DNA of 64,000 nucleotides, taken from contig JAHLKI010000005.1 of assembly GCA_025602905.1 (NCBI GenBank), positions 558,001-622,000 on the forward strand, read 5' to 3'. The notes under the pieces are model-generated. The model did no database searches. It saw only the letters and a list, made by a program, of their open reading frames with translations, and was not told the origin of the DNA. The translations under genes were made by a program, and so were the position numbers. This document shows positions 45,133 through 57,244 of the stretch, piece by piece. The stretch comes from Phlyctochytrium arcticum (lineage: Eukaryota > Chytridiomycota > Chytridiomycetes > Chytridiales > Chytridiaceae). Every line of letters starts with the position of its first letter. Position 1 is the first letter of the stretch.

Positions 45133-46331
45133 AATAGCTTTAGCAGAAATTTTTCGCTTCACTTTGTGCTAGTGATGTAGTTGCTCCGCTCGGACATCAT
45201 ACCCCACAGATACATCTCTTTTGACTGCAAAACTTTAATCAATTGAAATGCTTGAGCGGACACTACAGGACGTACCCTTTCTGATCGATGCTCATCTCTC
45301 AAACGCTCTCAAGGAGGTCCTCTTCGCTGACCTGGCCGATAGACAGCTGCCTCTATGAACCTTGATGTCATGAATTGGAAAAACTACTACGGAATGGGCG
45401 CTGCCAGTCCTCCCCAATTTTGTATTTCTCTCTCTTTCTTTTTGCAAAACATCAGTTCAGAGAGCCAGTCCATCCTAAATAGCCGTGAGGTTTTCCCATT
45501 TTTGTACATGAGAATAACTTTATTCGAGTACGTAGAATATATGTAATTTCCACACCTACTCGTAATAGTATGTCGAACGTGGAAATCGTTGTGAAAAAGA
45601 CGCGAAGTTCCCATGGATTCCACCGCTATGCCAGATGGAAGCAGCCGGGAAGCTTTAAATTCATGTGAAATCGCTGCATTTTTCGTTCCTTTTCACGTAG
45701 CTGGTGTTTCCACATTGGGATTGGGTGTGTACACTACGGGCCCTTTACCAAGTTCCAGTTTAAGTTTCAACTTTTCGGTCAAATTATCTCTTATTTGTTG
45801 CTGGTTGATCAACCATATTATGGACGCTGCGGGAGAGCAATGCAACGGCTGTCTCATTTATTTGATTTCCCATGATACATACTGTATACACTCGCGGTTG
45901 GATATAGAAGAAACAGATTAAATGGAACGATTTAACTCTTTGTATAAGCCACCACTTGAAACATTATGGTGTCGAGGGGTGTGCTGTGTCAGAGCCCGTT
46001 TCATCGAAGGTGGGAAAAAACAATACTGCGCAAAACGTGGTGGTGTAAACGCCTAATAAATCATGACCAGAACCATTCGTTCGGAAGAACAAACAAAACC
46101 GGGTACCGCATATTGTAATAGTAAGCAACAACTGACACTTGTCATAGTAAGCAGCAACTGACACTTGGTCGGAAAGGCAGCCGAGCCTTTAATCTGCATA
46201 ATCGGAAAGTATCGGAAGTCGGAAAGCATCGGAGCTGGCAATATATACTTGTTTGAGACAAATGAAGAATCGCTTCACAAGCTCCGAAAGATCGCAGAAT
46301 TCAAAACGACTCTTGCATTCCAAACGGTAGA
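45133..46331. other. spacer with a short 20-bp direct repeat
   Basis: No supported gene. GTAAGCAACAACTGACACTT (46121-46140) recurs with one change at 46147-46166. A 102-codon frame at 45613-45921 has no motif and is left uncalled. Confidence 0.5.
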
Positions 46332-48036
46332 ATGAGGTTCCCTTCCAGCACTTCCGGCTACTGCAGGGTATTCATTCGAGTGCCAAGCTCTAGCTGCGTT
46401 ATCAGTCCATCCATACCCTACATCATTCGCTCAAGATTAGTCTCGACAACAACCTTCCCGGTCCATAGTTGGGGTAGCGGAACGTATGCATCCCAAGGTC
46501 AAAAGATCCTGCCAAAAACGCTTAGCTCAAATACTTTGTAGAGATGGAAAGTTGGGTCATGGTGAGCAGACGTTTCAGGCTGGACCCAAACCGATCCCCG
46601 AGTTGGCCGACTGCCAGGGTATGTGAAAGATCAATAATGCCATCTAATAGCAATGACTCAATTTTTGGAGCAGTAAAGGATGTTGGTTGCGGTGCATCGC
46701 ATTCATGCGCCCTGCTGCTGGGCAAAGAAGGTGGAAAAGTGTTTTCGTGGGGTTCAAATTTCTATGGACAGGTAAGGATGGATACACTTTCGCCTTACAA
46801 TCCTGGCATCATTCTTAACCACCCAAGACATAGGTTGGACTGGTTCAGGAACATGCCGGGTTCTTTGACGGCGACGATCAAGTACCGGTTCCGACTCAGG
46901 TCCGGGGGGAGAGTTTTGCGGATGAGGACATTGTGCAAGTCGCAACAGGCGATTATCATACCCTAGCCCTGTCCGCCAGCGGAAAGGTTTTCTCCTGGTA
47001 GTGTACAGGGAAACCCCAAAAGTTTCTGATTTTTGACTAAGTATGAAAGCACAGGGGTGGCGGGCTTCTCGGAAACGGAACAGAATACAACGACTCTAAC
47101 CCCCAGCCCGTCCGGTTCTTCACCGACATTGACCGGCGGGTCGTGGCCATTGCTGCCCATGGCGCAACCAGTGCCGTCCTGGCCGTTCCCGTCAAAGACC
47201 CAAACGCACCACGGGAAGTCTACGTCTGGGGCTACATTGGCGGCGCCAACGGCGAACTCAACAAAGCCACGCATCCCGTTCTGGTTGCAAATGCACTGGA
47301 CTGGACAGTGGACCAGATTTTCTGTGGTCCAGGATCAGTTGGGCTGATTGCTCGCGACTCTGAGGGAGGATTGAAATGCGTCGTGTATGGGCTAGGGGTA
47401 CCCATGGATCGTAATCTGTTTGCGGAGCGGGAGGCCATTGAGGTAACCGATGTATGGTTGAACACCCCGACATTGACCATCGATCTTCCTGCCGATACAC
47501 AGACGATCGCATTAGGACATGGTAAGGGCCAACTTTTCATTTCGTCAGACACGAAAGGCTAATACTCCCTCATTTATCCAGATATCGGCTTGGTATTGAC
47601 AAGTAAATATCCTCTCTCACCCTCAAAAAATGCGAATCCTCACTCTCACTTCCTTTATACAGATACCGGCACGCTTTCCCTCTTCTCCTCGTCATCACCC
47701 CACCTATCTCCCCTCCCAGTCCACTCCATCCGCTCAGTCTCCATCGGCCCAAACAACATTCTCCTCCTCCAATCAACCGGCGACATCCTGCTCTGGGGTC
47801 CACAACCCATTAACCCCCTCATCGACCTAGAAGCTGCTAAATCTCGCGGATTTTGGAGTTTTTTCCGGTCGTCTCCACCCCCGCCAAAATCTGATTCCAT
47901 CACACCAAAAGATCCGAGCGAGGAAAGGGTAGCCCCATCACTGCTCCTGAGTGTTCCTCCAAGATTGGCGGGCGTTGTTGGGGGCATGGGGGTTGTCAGG
48001 GCTGGATGGGAACATTTTGCGTGTGCCAATGTCTGA
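46332..48036 (+). CDS. RCC1-repeat protein, probably mitochondrial (Fmp25-like)
   Basis: Six exons, 46332-46483, 46542-46618, 46674-46771, 46834-46997, 47055-47521 and 47582-48036, give 470 residues. Introns are 58, 55, 62, 57 and 60 nt and every join restores an RCC1 motif. These read HSWGSGT joined to DGKLGHG, PIPELADCQ joined to VKDVGCGASHSCALL, VFSWGSNFYGQ joined to VGL, VATGDYHTLALSASGKVFSW joined to GGGLLGNG, and later GDILLWGPQP. RCC1 repeats form a seven-bladed propeller. The first 45 residues are rich in Arg and Ser and lack Asp and Glu, as in a mitochondrial presequence. That, with the degenerate repeats, recalls yeast Fmp25, a mitochondrial RCC1-like protein needed for respiratory complex III assembly. 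The ortholog assignment is tentative. Confidence 0.85.
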
Positions 48037-49296
48037 CGTGTGTGGGACAACTGGCGATATTTATTATACTTTTGCATAATATACGGAACAAACTTCATCT
48101 ACTCATCTAAACCCCGCATCGGGGGAAAGATCGGTTGCCCACTCCCTCACTCGGGCAAAATAATTTATTTTTCTGGCATCATATGCAAGTTGTCTTGCGT
48201 GGTATAGATTGGTTTTTTTTGGTCCAGGATGTTCCCACGCTTTTCATTCAGACTACTCAAAAACACTCTACCTCACCCCTTGGTCGAAGCGACTCAATTT
48301 CCCGCAAAGAAATTGGTGAGCGGAGCACGGGGAGCACGGGCTGTCCCGAGGCGAGGGCTGTGGGCTGTTTTGAATTTCGAGCGGAGTGAGCTAAAAAGAG
48401 ACTTATAAACTTTGCGAAGGAAAATTGACAACCTGAACTGTCTTATCGACGATGAACTCTATAGCAATAGGTTGAGGTGCAACCAGTCCAGCGTTCAAAA
48501 GTAGTCAAAACACAACGCGTTTTCCCACACTTTCAATTTTGCCACCCAAAAGTTGAAATGCTGAGTATGATACCGCGGGTCAAGAACAACAAAAGCAGCT
48601 CGCGGGAACAAAAGTACATTGACCTATGGTAACACCTCATCTGGGATCTACTGCAATGCAAAAGCCATCTCAACTCGACCTTTTATACGCCCATAAGAGA
48701 CCGTGTGCAGATGCCATGACTGAAGCTGGCAACGATGAAACAAGCGTCGGGATAGAGCGGAAAAAAAATCCTATGCTTTTATTTGTTTTCTCCATTTCCA
48801 ATCAAAGCTGACGACCCCTCAAGTCCCGGTAGAATATAGACGCGGCCTCTATTGTTCGGGGTCCTCTGATGGCTAAAGGACGGCAACCGGCACCGTTTCA
48901 TAATGAGTAGTCTCTTTATATTAATGAGATTGATTCCATTTATGACGCCGCATTTCAAATGAAATGTACCCCAGTCATGTTTCTAAAAACTAAATGGCCT
49001 GGACCAGACGAATCATCTAGGGCAGAATATGTTGTTGAATTGTACAGTATATGTAAAAACACAGATGTGAGAGTATATGTACGAAATGTAAACGAGGGAG
49101 TATGAACAAGTAGTGCTAGCTACAAAAAATCTATGGCTTTCTGAGAATCCTAAACGTTTCCCGAGGGTCCGAGATGTGGAGAAGCAGAGGCTATATATAC
49201 AAAAATTTCGGTTGTGATAGAACAAGAGTACGAGTATCAGCTTTGGTGGGAGAAGGGTTTGGTGGGATGTTGCTTGGCGAGGGAACTCCTTTATGT
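48037..49296. other. spacer with GC-rich segment
   Basis: No gene. A GC-rich stretch at about 48280-48395 shares GCGA(C/G)TCAATTTCCC(G/A)CA and CCGAGGCGAGG with the long intron at 37735-38003, hinting at a dispersed repeat. Confidence 0.45.
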
Positions 49297-50489
49297 CTAC
49301 TGAATGGTGACGCGGACACAATCATCCTGAGCTCCACGTTGAGCAACGGGCATGATGAGTGGTTGATGACCAAAGGAGCCCGACATGGAGCAGATACGGT
49401 ACGTTCCTGGTCCGGCCTTCTGAGTGGCTGCAGCATCGACTTGAACAGACAAGACACCACTTCCGTCGGCAGCCTCGTTCAATCCCTTGAAGAACTGGAA
49501 CACTTGAGGGTCGGGGACAGCCATCTTTTTGGCTCCGGCTGCTCCGAGACGCTGCATGGTAATGTGCTGATGACCCTGAATGACACCTTGGCCATTCAGT
49601 TTTTGGGGTTGGGTGTAGTACTGGGCGGCGGGATCAGAGAAGAATCCGGTTTGGAGGTTGGCGGTTTGGACCGAGACGGTAAAGGCTTTTCCAGCTGGGA
49701 GAGTTGCGCCTGCAGCAGGTGAGACGATCAGAGATGACACCATACGGTTGACATTGGGGACGGCGCCTTGAGGGGTAGATGAGCAGAAACCGGTTCGGAT
49801 TTGGGTTCCATCTCCAGCCTTTTGACCCGTTCCTTGACAAAAGTCGGACTGAGCGGCGGCCTTGGCAGCTCCTGCACCAGCGGCTCCACCAGCGGCTCCG
49901 CCAGCGGCAGCCTTTCCAGCACCAGCAGCACCAGCCTTCTTGGCAGCATCTGCAGCACCTGCTTTCTTGGCAGCATCTGCAGCAGCCGCCCTCTTGGCGG
50001 CATCAGCAGCAGCAGCTCCACCAGCAGCCTTGTTAGCACCAGCATCCTTGTTAGCACCAGCAGCCGGAGTTGCAGCGGCCTTCTTGGCACCAGTAGCAGG
50101 GGGTGTAGCAGCCTTGTTAGCACCAGCAGCCGGATTTGCAGCAGCCTTCTTCGCACCGTTAGCGGGGGGTGTAGCGGCCTTGTTAGCACCAGCAGCCGGG
50201 GTAGGAGCCTTTTGTGGTGTAGCTTTTCCAGCGGGAACCCTGGCACCTCCAGCTGGTCGTTGCTGCCGCTGTTGACGACGCTCGAGACCAATGAAGCTGG
50301 AATCCGTGACGAGTAGCGAGTTGGATGATTCAAGCGATACACTATCACACACAATAAAAAGTCAGCTTTTTGTTATGTACGAGACCAAAGGGCTCAACCA
50401 ACAACTTACCGGCTATCAGCAATGGGCGAAGCGCTTGTGGTTGTCGTTGCAATCAACGCAACGATGGCAGCAAATGTAGCGGCTCGCAT
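49297..50489 (-). CDS. secreted fungal protein with Ala/Lys repeat region
   Basis: Two exons, 50410-50489 and 49297-50341, flank a 68-nt intron and give 374 residues. The first exon encodes a signal peptide, MRAATFAAIVALIATTTTSA, likely cut before SPIADSR. Residues about 60-190 are Ala/Lys/Gly/Pro repeats (AAGANKAATPPANGAKKA and variants), probably extended and wall-associated. The C-terminal domain starts at FCQGTGQKAGDGTQIRTGFC. It carries GAVPNVNRMVSSLIVSP, QGHQHITMQ, VFQFFKGLN, YRICSMSG and ends FGHQPLIMPVAQRGAQDDC. I recall such domains as common in predicted secretomes of Dikarya, often with the wrong label 'ribosomal protein s17'; their function is unknown. Paired Cys suggest disulfides. 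A TATA element lies about 70 bp upstream. Confidence 0.85.
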
Positions 50490-53400
50490 GATGGGTAGCT
50501 AGTGATGTTGATAGAATGGTAGCAGAATGTTCTGGCGGGAAACCGGCTTCTCTCTCTTTTATATGAGATTGTGGAATGTCCCGAGAGGATCGTTGATCGT
50601 TCCAGCGCAGCAGGGGTGATTGAATGATTGACTTGATGAACGGTGAAGTAGCTCCTTGAAAGTAGGGGCAACAAGATGCAAGTCTAAAAACGCTCAGGGA
50701 AACCTGCCCTGAAGAGTTCTTCTAAAATGATTTTGGTGGAGGGAAACGGGGAAAGGGAAAGAGACATTTTCCTTTATATGAAGATACTCCTGCCCGCGAC
50801 GCGTAACAGAACGTACGCGACTTGCGGCTCCGCTCGAATAATGAAGCGAGGGGGCCGTTGGCTTGCGGCGGTTGTTGCACGGTTCGAGCCGGTTTGCTGC
50901 GCCGCTGCGGCAACGTTGCGGCAGGATTTTCCCGGCTGGTGCTGCTCTTCATTCATTTTAGAGACGCTTGATATCAGGGTTGGATATCGCCGACTTTGAC
51001 ATTAAGAGCCCTGTCCGGTTCCTCAGAACCCTTGAAATTCAAAAACATACTAGCACATCCATATTCATTTACAGATCCTGAAAGTTGATGGCTTCATCCC
51101 AACAAATGCCATGTACGCGGCCTGAATTTCAAAAGAGCCTGTGTATAACATGTCATGATGCCAAAAGGGCGTGCCTGTCTTTCCTTTCCTCAGCCGCCAG
51201 TTCGTGTGTTGTGCATTGTGGGATATGCTAGGATAACCTGGATAACAGATCGCAATAATGAATGGCCCCCCTCGCGGCGCTGAAGAAAAAGAAGTGCCAC
51301 CCTCGTTTACTCGTTTATGATGACCTGCCCGTCCCCGCCTGGCCCCGCCCTACGTCCTGTTCTTGCCCCTCCGGCAACCCAAGTAGCCCCCCATCACAAT
51401 GGCACAATCAACTTGAAACCTGAAACGGCCGTTGTGGCGCAGCTCCAGGCCGTTGCTCCAAAACTCCGACCTTGCGCAGTTGGTGGATCACACTGTTAAA
51501 CTGTTTGCACATGTCTTGTTCCCAAACTTCTGATATATAATCGCGGTTCGAAGGTGTAAGATGAAGCAGTATCGCTGATATGAATTCTACCAACCAAAAT
51601 GCTTGCCCACATCGTTCTCTTCATCTCTCACGACGGGATGAAACAAGGGTGAAAACGCGCGGCATTTAAAACCAGACAGACTTTTATATAGCCTCCCGAA
51701 ACCCGCCTTCTGGAAAAAACTTCTCGCAGCACCAAATCTAGCTGGCCCCCCAAGAAACTTGAAATGGGAACCTGTACCTTCCATATTTTAGTACAGCTTG
51801 CGTACTGCCCGTTGTTTTGTGATCTTGTTGTTGCCAGCAAACCCTTCTAACGCCCCAACCTTCCAAGTGAGTTGTGTTCTTTCAATAACAGCTTTTCTAG
51901 AGGCTATCGCGGGAGCTGTAGTCTCTAAGTAAAGTGGCGTACAGGTGCCCCACATCGTCAACCGATCCAGAAAGGTTTTTTTCTGCCATACCGGTACGTT
52001 CATGTCCCGCCACACAAACTCAAGATTGAAGTACAAGAAGAACTTTAAATAAGCATAAGTAAGGTTTACCATAACGCACGGGGGAGGAAGCGGTATTGCT
52101 AATTGGAACTCAATCCCAACCAAAAACTTGCTCCTAAAACAGTTCCTTCCTCACACGGGATCGATGGGAAATTCCCCACCCCAAATATTCCAAAAAAGAC
52201 TTGTGGATCCTTCCAGGCTTCCACGCCATTTTAGTTCATGAGGCGTCGCTCGGAACTCTCAACAGCTCCAAAATGCTTGTCCCATACAAACAACTTGGAA
52301 TTCGACCCTGGAAAATACCCCTCTCTATGGCCAGAATACATACCCATCAGAAAGCTGCCCCCCTTTCATTTTCCCATCATTGTAAGATAAGTAGTGCATA
52401 TCGAACACGAAATTTATTTTGTCAATGGGCCGTCCTAGGAACTATATATATAATCGCCATCTGGTCTTTTCCGCCGACAGTCAAGAGGCGGGATTCACCA
52501 ATCTCCCTCTAAAATATGTCCCGTGAGAGAAAATCCTTTTCAAGCTCCCAACGTTCTCAGTGAGCTGTGTATAGGCGGATCATTTTGTCTATCGGCTGGC
52601 TGTCGCGGGATCGGAATTTATCGGAGATGCATAAGTGGACCCGGCTACATCCGACACAAATTCACACAATACCGTACAACCAACGGGCCCTTCAATCATT
52701 CTTTTTCGCTTACCAATTTCTTGTCATTTTTATGTGTATTGATACATACTGGGGAGGCAGGGCCTCGCTACTGGCTAACACCCACAATTTCGCCATACCT
52801 TCAATGGCCCTGAACAAACAAAACCCCCATCCTTGAGTACCTTGCCATGAACATATTTTTTTTGGGTCATTTGTTGAACGAAAATTCAATCAAGATGTTC
52901 AACAGCGTAAAGAGTTTGATAGAAGATAACGCAAAAGAATGTATACTTGAGATGATGAATGATAATATAAAGCTGACTATGGGGGATTAAGATAAGAAGA
53001 GAAAAACGAAAACGCTACGTTACCGGTATTTATGTCGATCTAGAAACTAATTAGGTCCATGGGCCCCGAAGGTTCAGAATCATTTTACAAGAATAAATTC
53101 ACAAGTGCAGCAAATTTTTCCTCCAGAGTATCGAGGTTGGAAAATGAATGATTGGATGGAGAACATCACAGATATTTCTAAAACTTTCATACCCCCGAGT
53201 ATCGAGGTTTGAAAATGAATGAAACGAATGACATGATTGAATGAAGAAACATTTGATGTATTGCAAGAATATGTACATAAATACAAAGAATAGTTTTGAT
53301 AATGGAGGCGGCAAACGAGAAACCCTGGGTGCTAGCAGGGTAAACATGGCCAAATGAGGGGTGATTGGGCCATCATCCCTGATTTGACAGACGTTGAATC

Positions 53401-54029
53401 GTCGTTTGCCATGAGGTGGAGGATGACGGTCGACCACCTTATTGGTGGACCCGGTTAATCTGTCTTTTTTGGCGCAAGATATGTCCAAAGAGTTGATTGC
53501 ATTTTTTTGCCGCAGCGCATGCCCGACAGTCGTATCAATCATGCTCCGACAAATACCCCTTTTAAGCATTCTCATCAGCAGTTGCAACTGGGTTAATATT
53601 CCCACCACCATGAGGTAAAGCAAGCCATGATCCGCATTTTGTTTGCTCAATGGATCAAATGCTGCTGCCACATGAGATGTAGAGCGCAAGGACGCATAAC
53701 CGGGATGATGTTGCTACGGGAAGCGCAAGATTTCTTGTTGGAAATCCTTTTTTTTGGTACTGGCCCAATTCTTGGTTGTTGGTTGTATATTATGAACAAA
53801 AACAGGAAATTTGATTTCGTTTGATCTTATTATTACAAAAAACACACGGTACAAAATAAAAAAGGTACGCCAAATAGGTAATAGTAGATACATAAGATGG
53901 CATAGGGGTAAATTTTGTTCAAGTCCTGCCTTTTGGGCCTCGGTCGATTGTATGTGAAATAACTTGTTTTTGATGGGCGCTGAAAATTTGGGTGTGTGTG
54001 GGTGAGAGTGTGGGGATGTGGTGGAGATG
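50490..54029. other. 3.5-kb spacer
   Basis: No supported gene. A 26-bp sequence starting GAGTATCGAGGTT recurs at 53126 and 53197 with one change. Minus-strand frames near 53099-53689 are open for 196 codons but have no motif and mixed composition, so they are left out. Confidence 0.5.
50557..50563 (-). promoter_or_regulatory. TATA box of the secreted-protein gene
   Basis: On the minus strand TATAAAA lies about 70 bp upstream of the ATG at 50489, a usual distance for a strongly expressed fungal gene. Confidence 0.6.
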
Positions 54030-55414
54030 CTATGAGGGCCACCATGACCAGAAGAGAGCAGAGACGGAACTGAGGCATATAATGGACAACGACACTACAT
54101 AGGGCCACCACACGGTCAGGTGTGCCACACTTGACTTGTCTGCCATCATTGAAACACCGTGGTCTTGCATCTTTTTGATGCAGCGCGGGTTCAAGGGCTC
54201 AGCGTAGGCAATCAATTCTTTTCCACCCTTCCATATTCCGCGCAAGTCATGATCCCCCGTTTGAACCACCGCCACGGCATCCCCCACTGCGAGAACCCAC
54301 CCGCAATCGGCATGTGTCGCATTCATGCCAAAGCAGGCCGCATATTTATCCCCCGGATCGACGCGTCGACATTGCATGAGCGTGGCCAGCGGTTCTTTGA
54401 TGTGGGGAACTCCCGTCGTGGGGTTATTATTGGGAAGTACGCATCGGGCACAGCGGGAATTAAAGTAAATGTCGTGATCCTGAATTCGGATTTGCGTAAA
54501 TGTGTCTTCTTGGAAGGGGGCGAGGGATGGGGAGGAGAGGGTGACGTTGGGTCGAAAGTTGGACATGGTGACGGGAGACACGCTTTTTTCTGTCAGTTTG
54601 GCGTTGAGCATGTTGAGGGATTGAACGGATGTGAAGAGGAAGGGAAATCCGTCCGCAAACGCAGTCTGTCAAGTACCGGGAGCGTGAGTCGATGTGATAT
54701 ATGGCAATGCTCTGTCTGATATAATCATACCTGCGGTGGAGTTATAAACAAGCATTCGGAAGGGGTATGAGGGGCCGGCAGCGGCCGCACTTTATGAACG
54801 TCCTTGACCAGCAATCGAACGTCCCGCCCGAGAAATTTGGAAAACCATTCCGCAGCCTCGTCCCCCTCATCTAACGCATCGACCCACGTGTCCCAGACAT
54901 TCACCCGGGCCCGCTTGAGTTGAGCCTCGGCCTGGTTTTTGAACGGAACGACCAAATCCTCCATATCCGGGGCGCTGACGATAAGCTGACCGCCCCGTTG
55001 ATAGGCGTTGGTAGGTATATGGCCATCTCCATTGGCGGTGTCGGAGGAGTTGAGTTGCAAGCGAGGACGGATCAATGCCATACGCGGGGTTTTCCGCTGA
55101 TCGACCTGCTTCCCCTCAAGACTTGATAATGCCCAAAACCGATCCAGGTCGAGACCTAGATGGTATTCAGTCAGTTCTCTCACATTTTTAAAGAATTCTT
55201 CTTTAAACTTTGTATCGTACCATCTGTTGAAGTGGTGATTAGGATAATTGACTTTAGGAAAAACATAAGAAATGCAAGACTTACATGGACCGACAGCTGC
55301 AGACGCCAAGTACACACCGGCACAGCTTTTGACGGGATAGATGCAAATAGAGTCGACGATCATGTCGGCGACCATGGCTGCTGCGGGAGGAGGGGTGGAG
55401 GACAATGTCGGCAT
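54030..55414 (-). CDS. MOSC-domain (mARC-like) protein with C-terminal membrane anchor
   Basis: Exons 55285-55414, 54731-55155 and 54030-54665 give 396 residues. The MOSC N-terminal barrel starts with VDSICIYPVKSC and continues LDLDRFWAL. The catalytic MOSC part shows FADGFPFLFTS, SNFRPNV, RCARCVLPNNNPTTG and a late VGDAV. In mARC-type enzymes the CVLP cysteine binds molybdenum cofactor, used to reduce N-hydroxylated compounds together with cytochrome b5. Unlike mammalian mARC, which has an N-terminal anchor, here the last 30 residues (VWWPYVVSLSIICLSSVSAL and following) form a C-terminal helix. The 129-nt first intron has GTAAGT and TAG borders, but is a multiple of three without stops, so retention would add 43 residues; splicing fits the family better. 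Confidence 0.87.
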
Positions 55415-55859
55415 TTCGGAGGAGGACGGCGGCCGAGCGGAGTCTTCGATTGCGCAGCCTGCGCCACAACAGTCACACAGAGATTGTCACCTGATTTGAA
55501 GCCACGCAAGCCACAGGGCAGGGAGACGCGACGCGACGCAAATCCCTGCAAATCCTACGCTCGACGAGACTGAGGTGGAACTCCTCAACACCGATACCAC
55601 CCACCAAAGCCATTACTGGCTTTCTTTGTTGTGAATCCGACCAAATGGTAAATTTCCTCCTCAGCCTTCACTTTGATCCTCAAATTGATGCACTCACTCA
55701 GGTCCTGATATCGTCCCAGCCTGTCATGTCATGATCGTATTCTTTGGAGGTTGAGTCGTTCTGGACCGGTCTCGAGACAACCAGTGGAAGGGCCACGAGG
55801 TTCATTCCCCAAATTGCCTATCCCATAGCTAAACCACAGGGCCATCAAACACGATAGGC

Positions 55860-55990
55860 CGACTCGCAACCGAGGGATATTTGGCCACCCAGAAGCACTC
55901 TATTTCGCAGAAGAATCCCAAGCACGATTCTTTTGTCACATGCACGGGGTACGAGGAATGCCCCAGTGCTTATCGAAAACATGTTTGAAA
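55860..55990 (+). pseudogene. remnant A of an unknown tandem family
   Basis: Translation shows GIFGHPEALYFAEESQARFF then CHMHGVRGMPQ. It matches remnant B (AIFTNAKLYFAEEPQGRLVC, then HMHGV and RGMP) over about 35 residues. It has no start and soon reaches a stop. The family is not recognised. Confidence 0.5.
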
Positions 55991-56087
55991 GGGATATTTA
56001 AAAAAATGGTCCTCGTCGGAAAATGAGGGATATTACGCCACCTAGCACAACCGAATCAAAACCCGCGGAAAAAAGAAGTCCGGACCC

Positions 56088-56504
56088 ATGAGATTGGCTG
56101 TTCTCATCCACCAGACGGGGTTCAAGGAAGGTGTCGTATTCAGAAAAATGAAGCTGGCGAACGCGAGCAGTGAAACAACTCGACCAAATTCTATGACAGC
56201 AATTTTCACAAATGCAAAACTGTACTTTGCAGAGGAACCGCAAGGACGTCTGGTCTGCCACATGCATGGTGTAATGTGGATTAGAGGGATGCCACGCACC
56301 ATGGAAAGGGAAAAAATGTTGGAAGAAGGATTCGCGAAGGCATACACCAACTTCGGTAGATCCATATTCTCATCGTTTCGAGACGCGTACAAGGTCTATT
56401 TCCAAGATGTTTTTTCTCATGAACTCCCAGTACTTGAGATCCAGTGTCCGGAGGATGACGATACGATCAGTTTGTGGGCAAGGTGGATGAACCGGGCAGT
56501 TTGA
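56088..56504 (+). pseudogene. remnant B of an unknown tandem family
   Basis: A 138-codon open frame contains the block shared with remnant A, then EGFAKAYTNFGRSIFSSFRD and ELPVLEIQCPEDDDTISLW. After its stop at 56502-56504 another frame reads KPAKIPATYKHILKTHYG. That resembles VDIPAKYNHLLKN in remnant C, so a frameshift or an intron separates them. It may also be a short real gene; evidence is only the internal similarity. Confidence 0.5.
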
Positions 56505-56632
56505 AAACCCGCCAAGATCCCCGCCACGTACAAGCACATTTTGAAAACGCACTACGGCAGCTCCAAAAATTGCCATCCTGCAATGTTTGTGAGTTCTGAA
56601 ATGGTGACGGACCCATCTCCAACAAACTTCCA

Positions 56633-56797
56633 GTTTTTGAAGTGATGTACCCTTCGGATACGGATGCGATTCCCTGCGTCAACGACAACTGCCACGGAAG
56701 CCTAGTGGCGGTCGACATCCCAGCAAAGTACAACCACTTGCTGAAAAACCCGGTTCCCGCGCCCAAAGTTGGGAAATGTGAGGCTTGCAGCCAATAG
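56633..56797 (+). pseudogene. remnant C, small Cys-pair module
   Basis: An open segment reads VFEVMYPSDTDAIPCVNDNC, then HGSLVAVDIPAKYNHLLKN and ends KVGKCEACSQ before a stop. The Cys pairs PCVNDNC and KCEAC could bind zinc. Its first half parallels ELPVLEIQCPEDDDTI of remnant B, so the two look like copies of one module. Confidence 0.45.
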
Positions 56798-57043
56798 TTC
56801 ACCTCCCAAGAAATCCTCCTTTTGAAATTGGTAAGAACAATTTGCATTAATTTATATCAAAGTACCGCCACAATTCAAAGACCCCATTCACACTGCTTTT
56901 GTCGCCAAGTCACGCGGTCGTTGTTACGCGACCAAGTTCACAAATATACCCACGTTTCGTCTTGTGTGAAAGGCAAAGCAAAAACACGACATACGGCTAC
57001 AAAACTGCTGCAAAACTACGTATACAACGCCCGTTCATTTTAG

Positions 57044-57244
57044 TTACACCGGTACTATAATGACCAATACCGTTACAATGCCCCTGCCACAAGTGACGCT
57101 CTCCGCTATTGGTCGGAACTGTTACTGACGCACGAAACGGCTGCCATCAAAAGACTGTTTCCCCGCCCGTTGGCGCGTAGCACCATTTTCGATGAGCATG
57201 GCGTATTTCGCCACCCGTCGCAGGATTGGCAACGAATTCTTTAA
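57044..57244 (+). pseudogene. orphan coding-like fragment
   Basis: A 66-codon stop-to-stop frame without a clear start reads DALRYWSELLLTHETAAIKR and ARSTIFDEHGVFRHPSQDW. Its composition looks protein-like, but no family is recognised. Confidence 0.3.

Noticed and set aside
50870..50900. Possible second tRNA (GGTTCGAGCC B-box-like word)
   Set aside because: No A box, acceptor stem or anticodon arm can be formed around it.
53099..53689. 196-codon minus-strand frame
   Set aside because: No motif, uneven composition, and it spans the 26-bp repeat; most likely chance.
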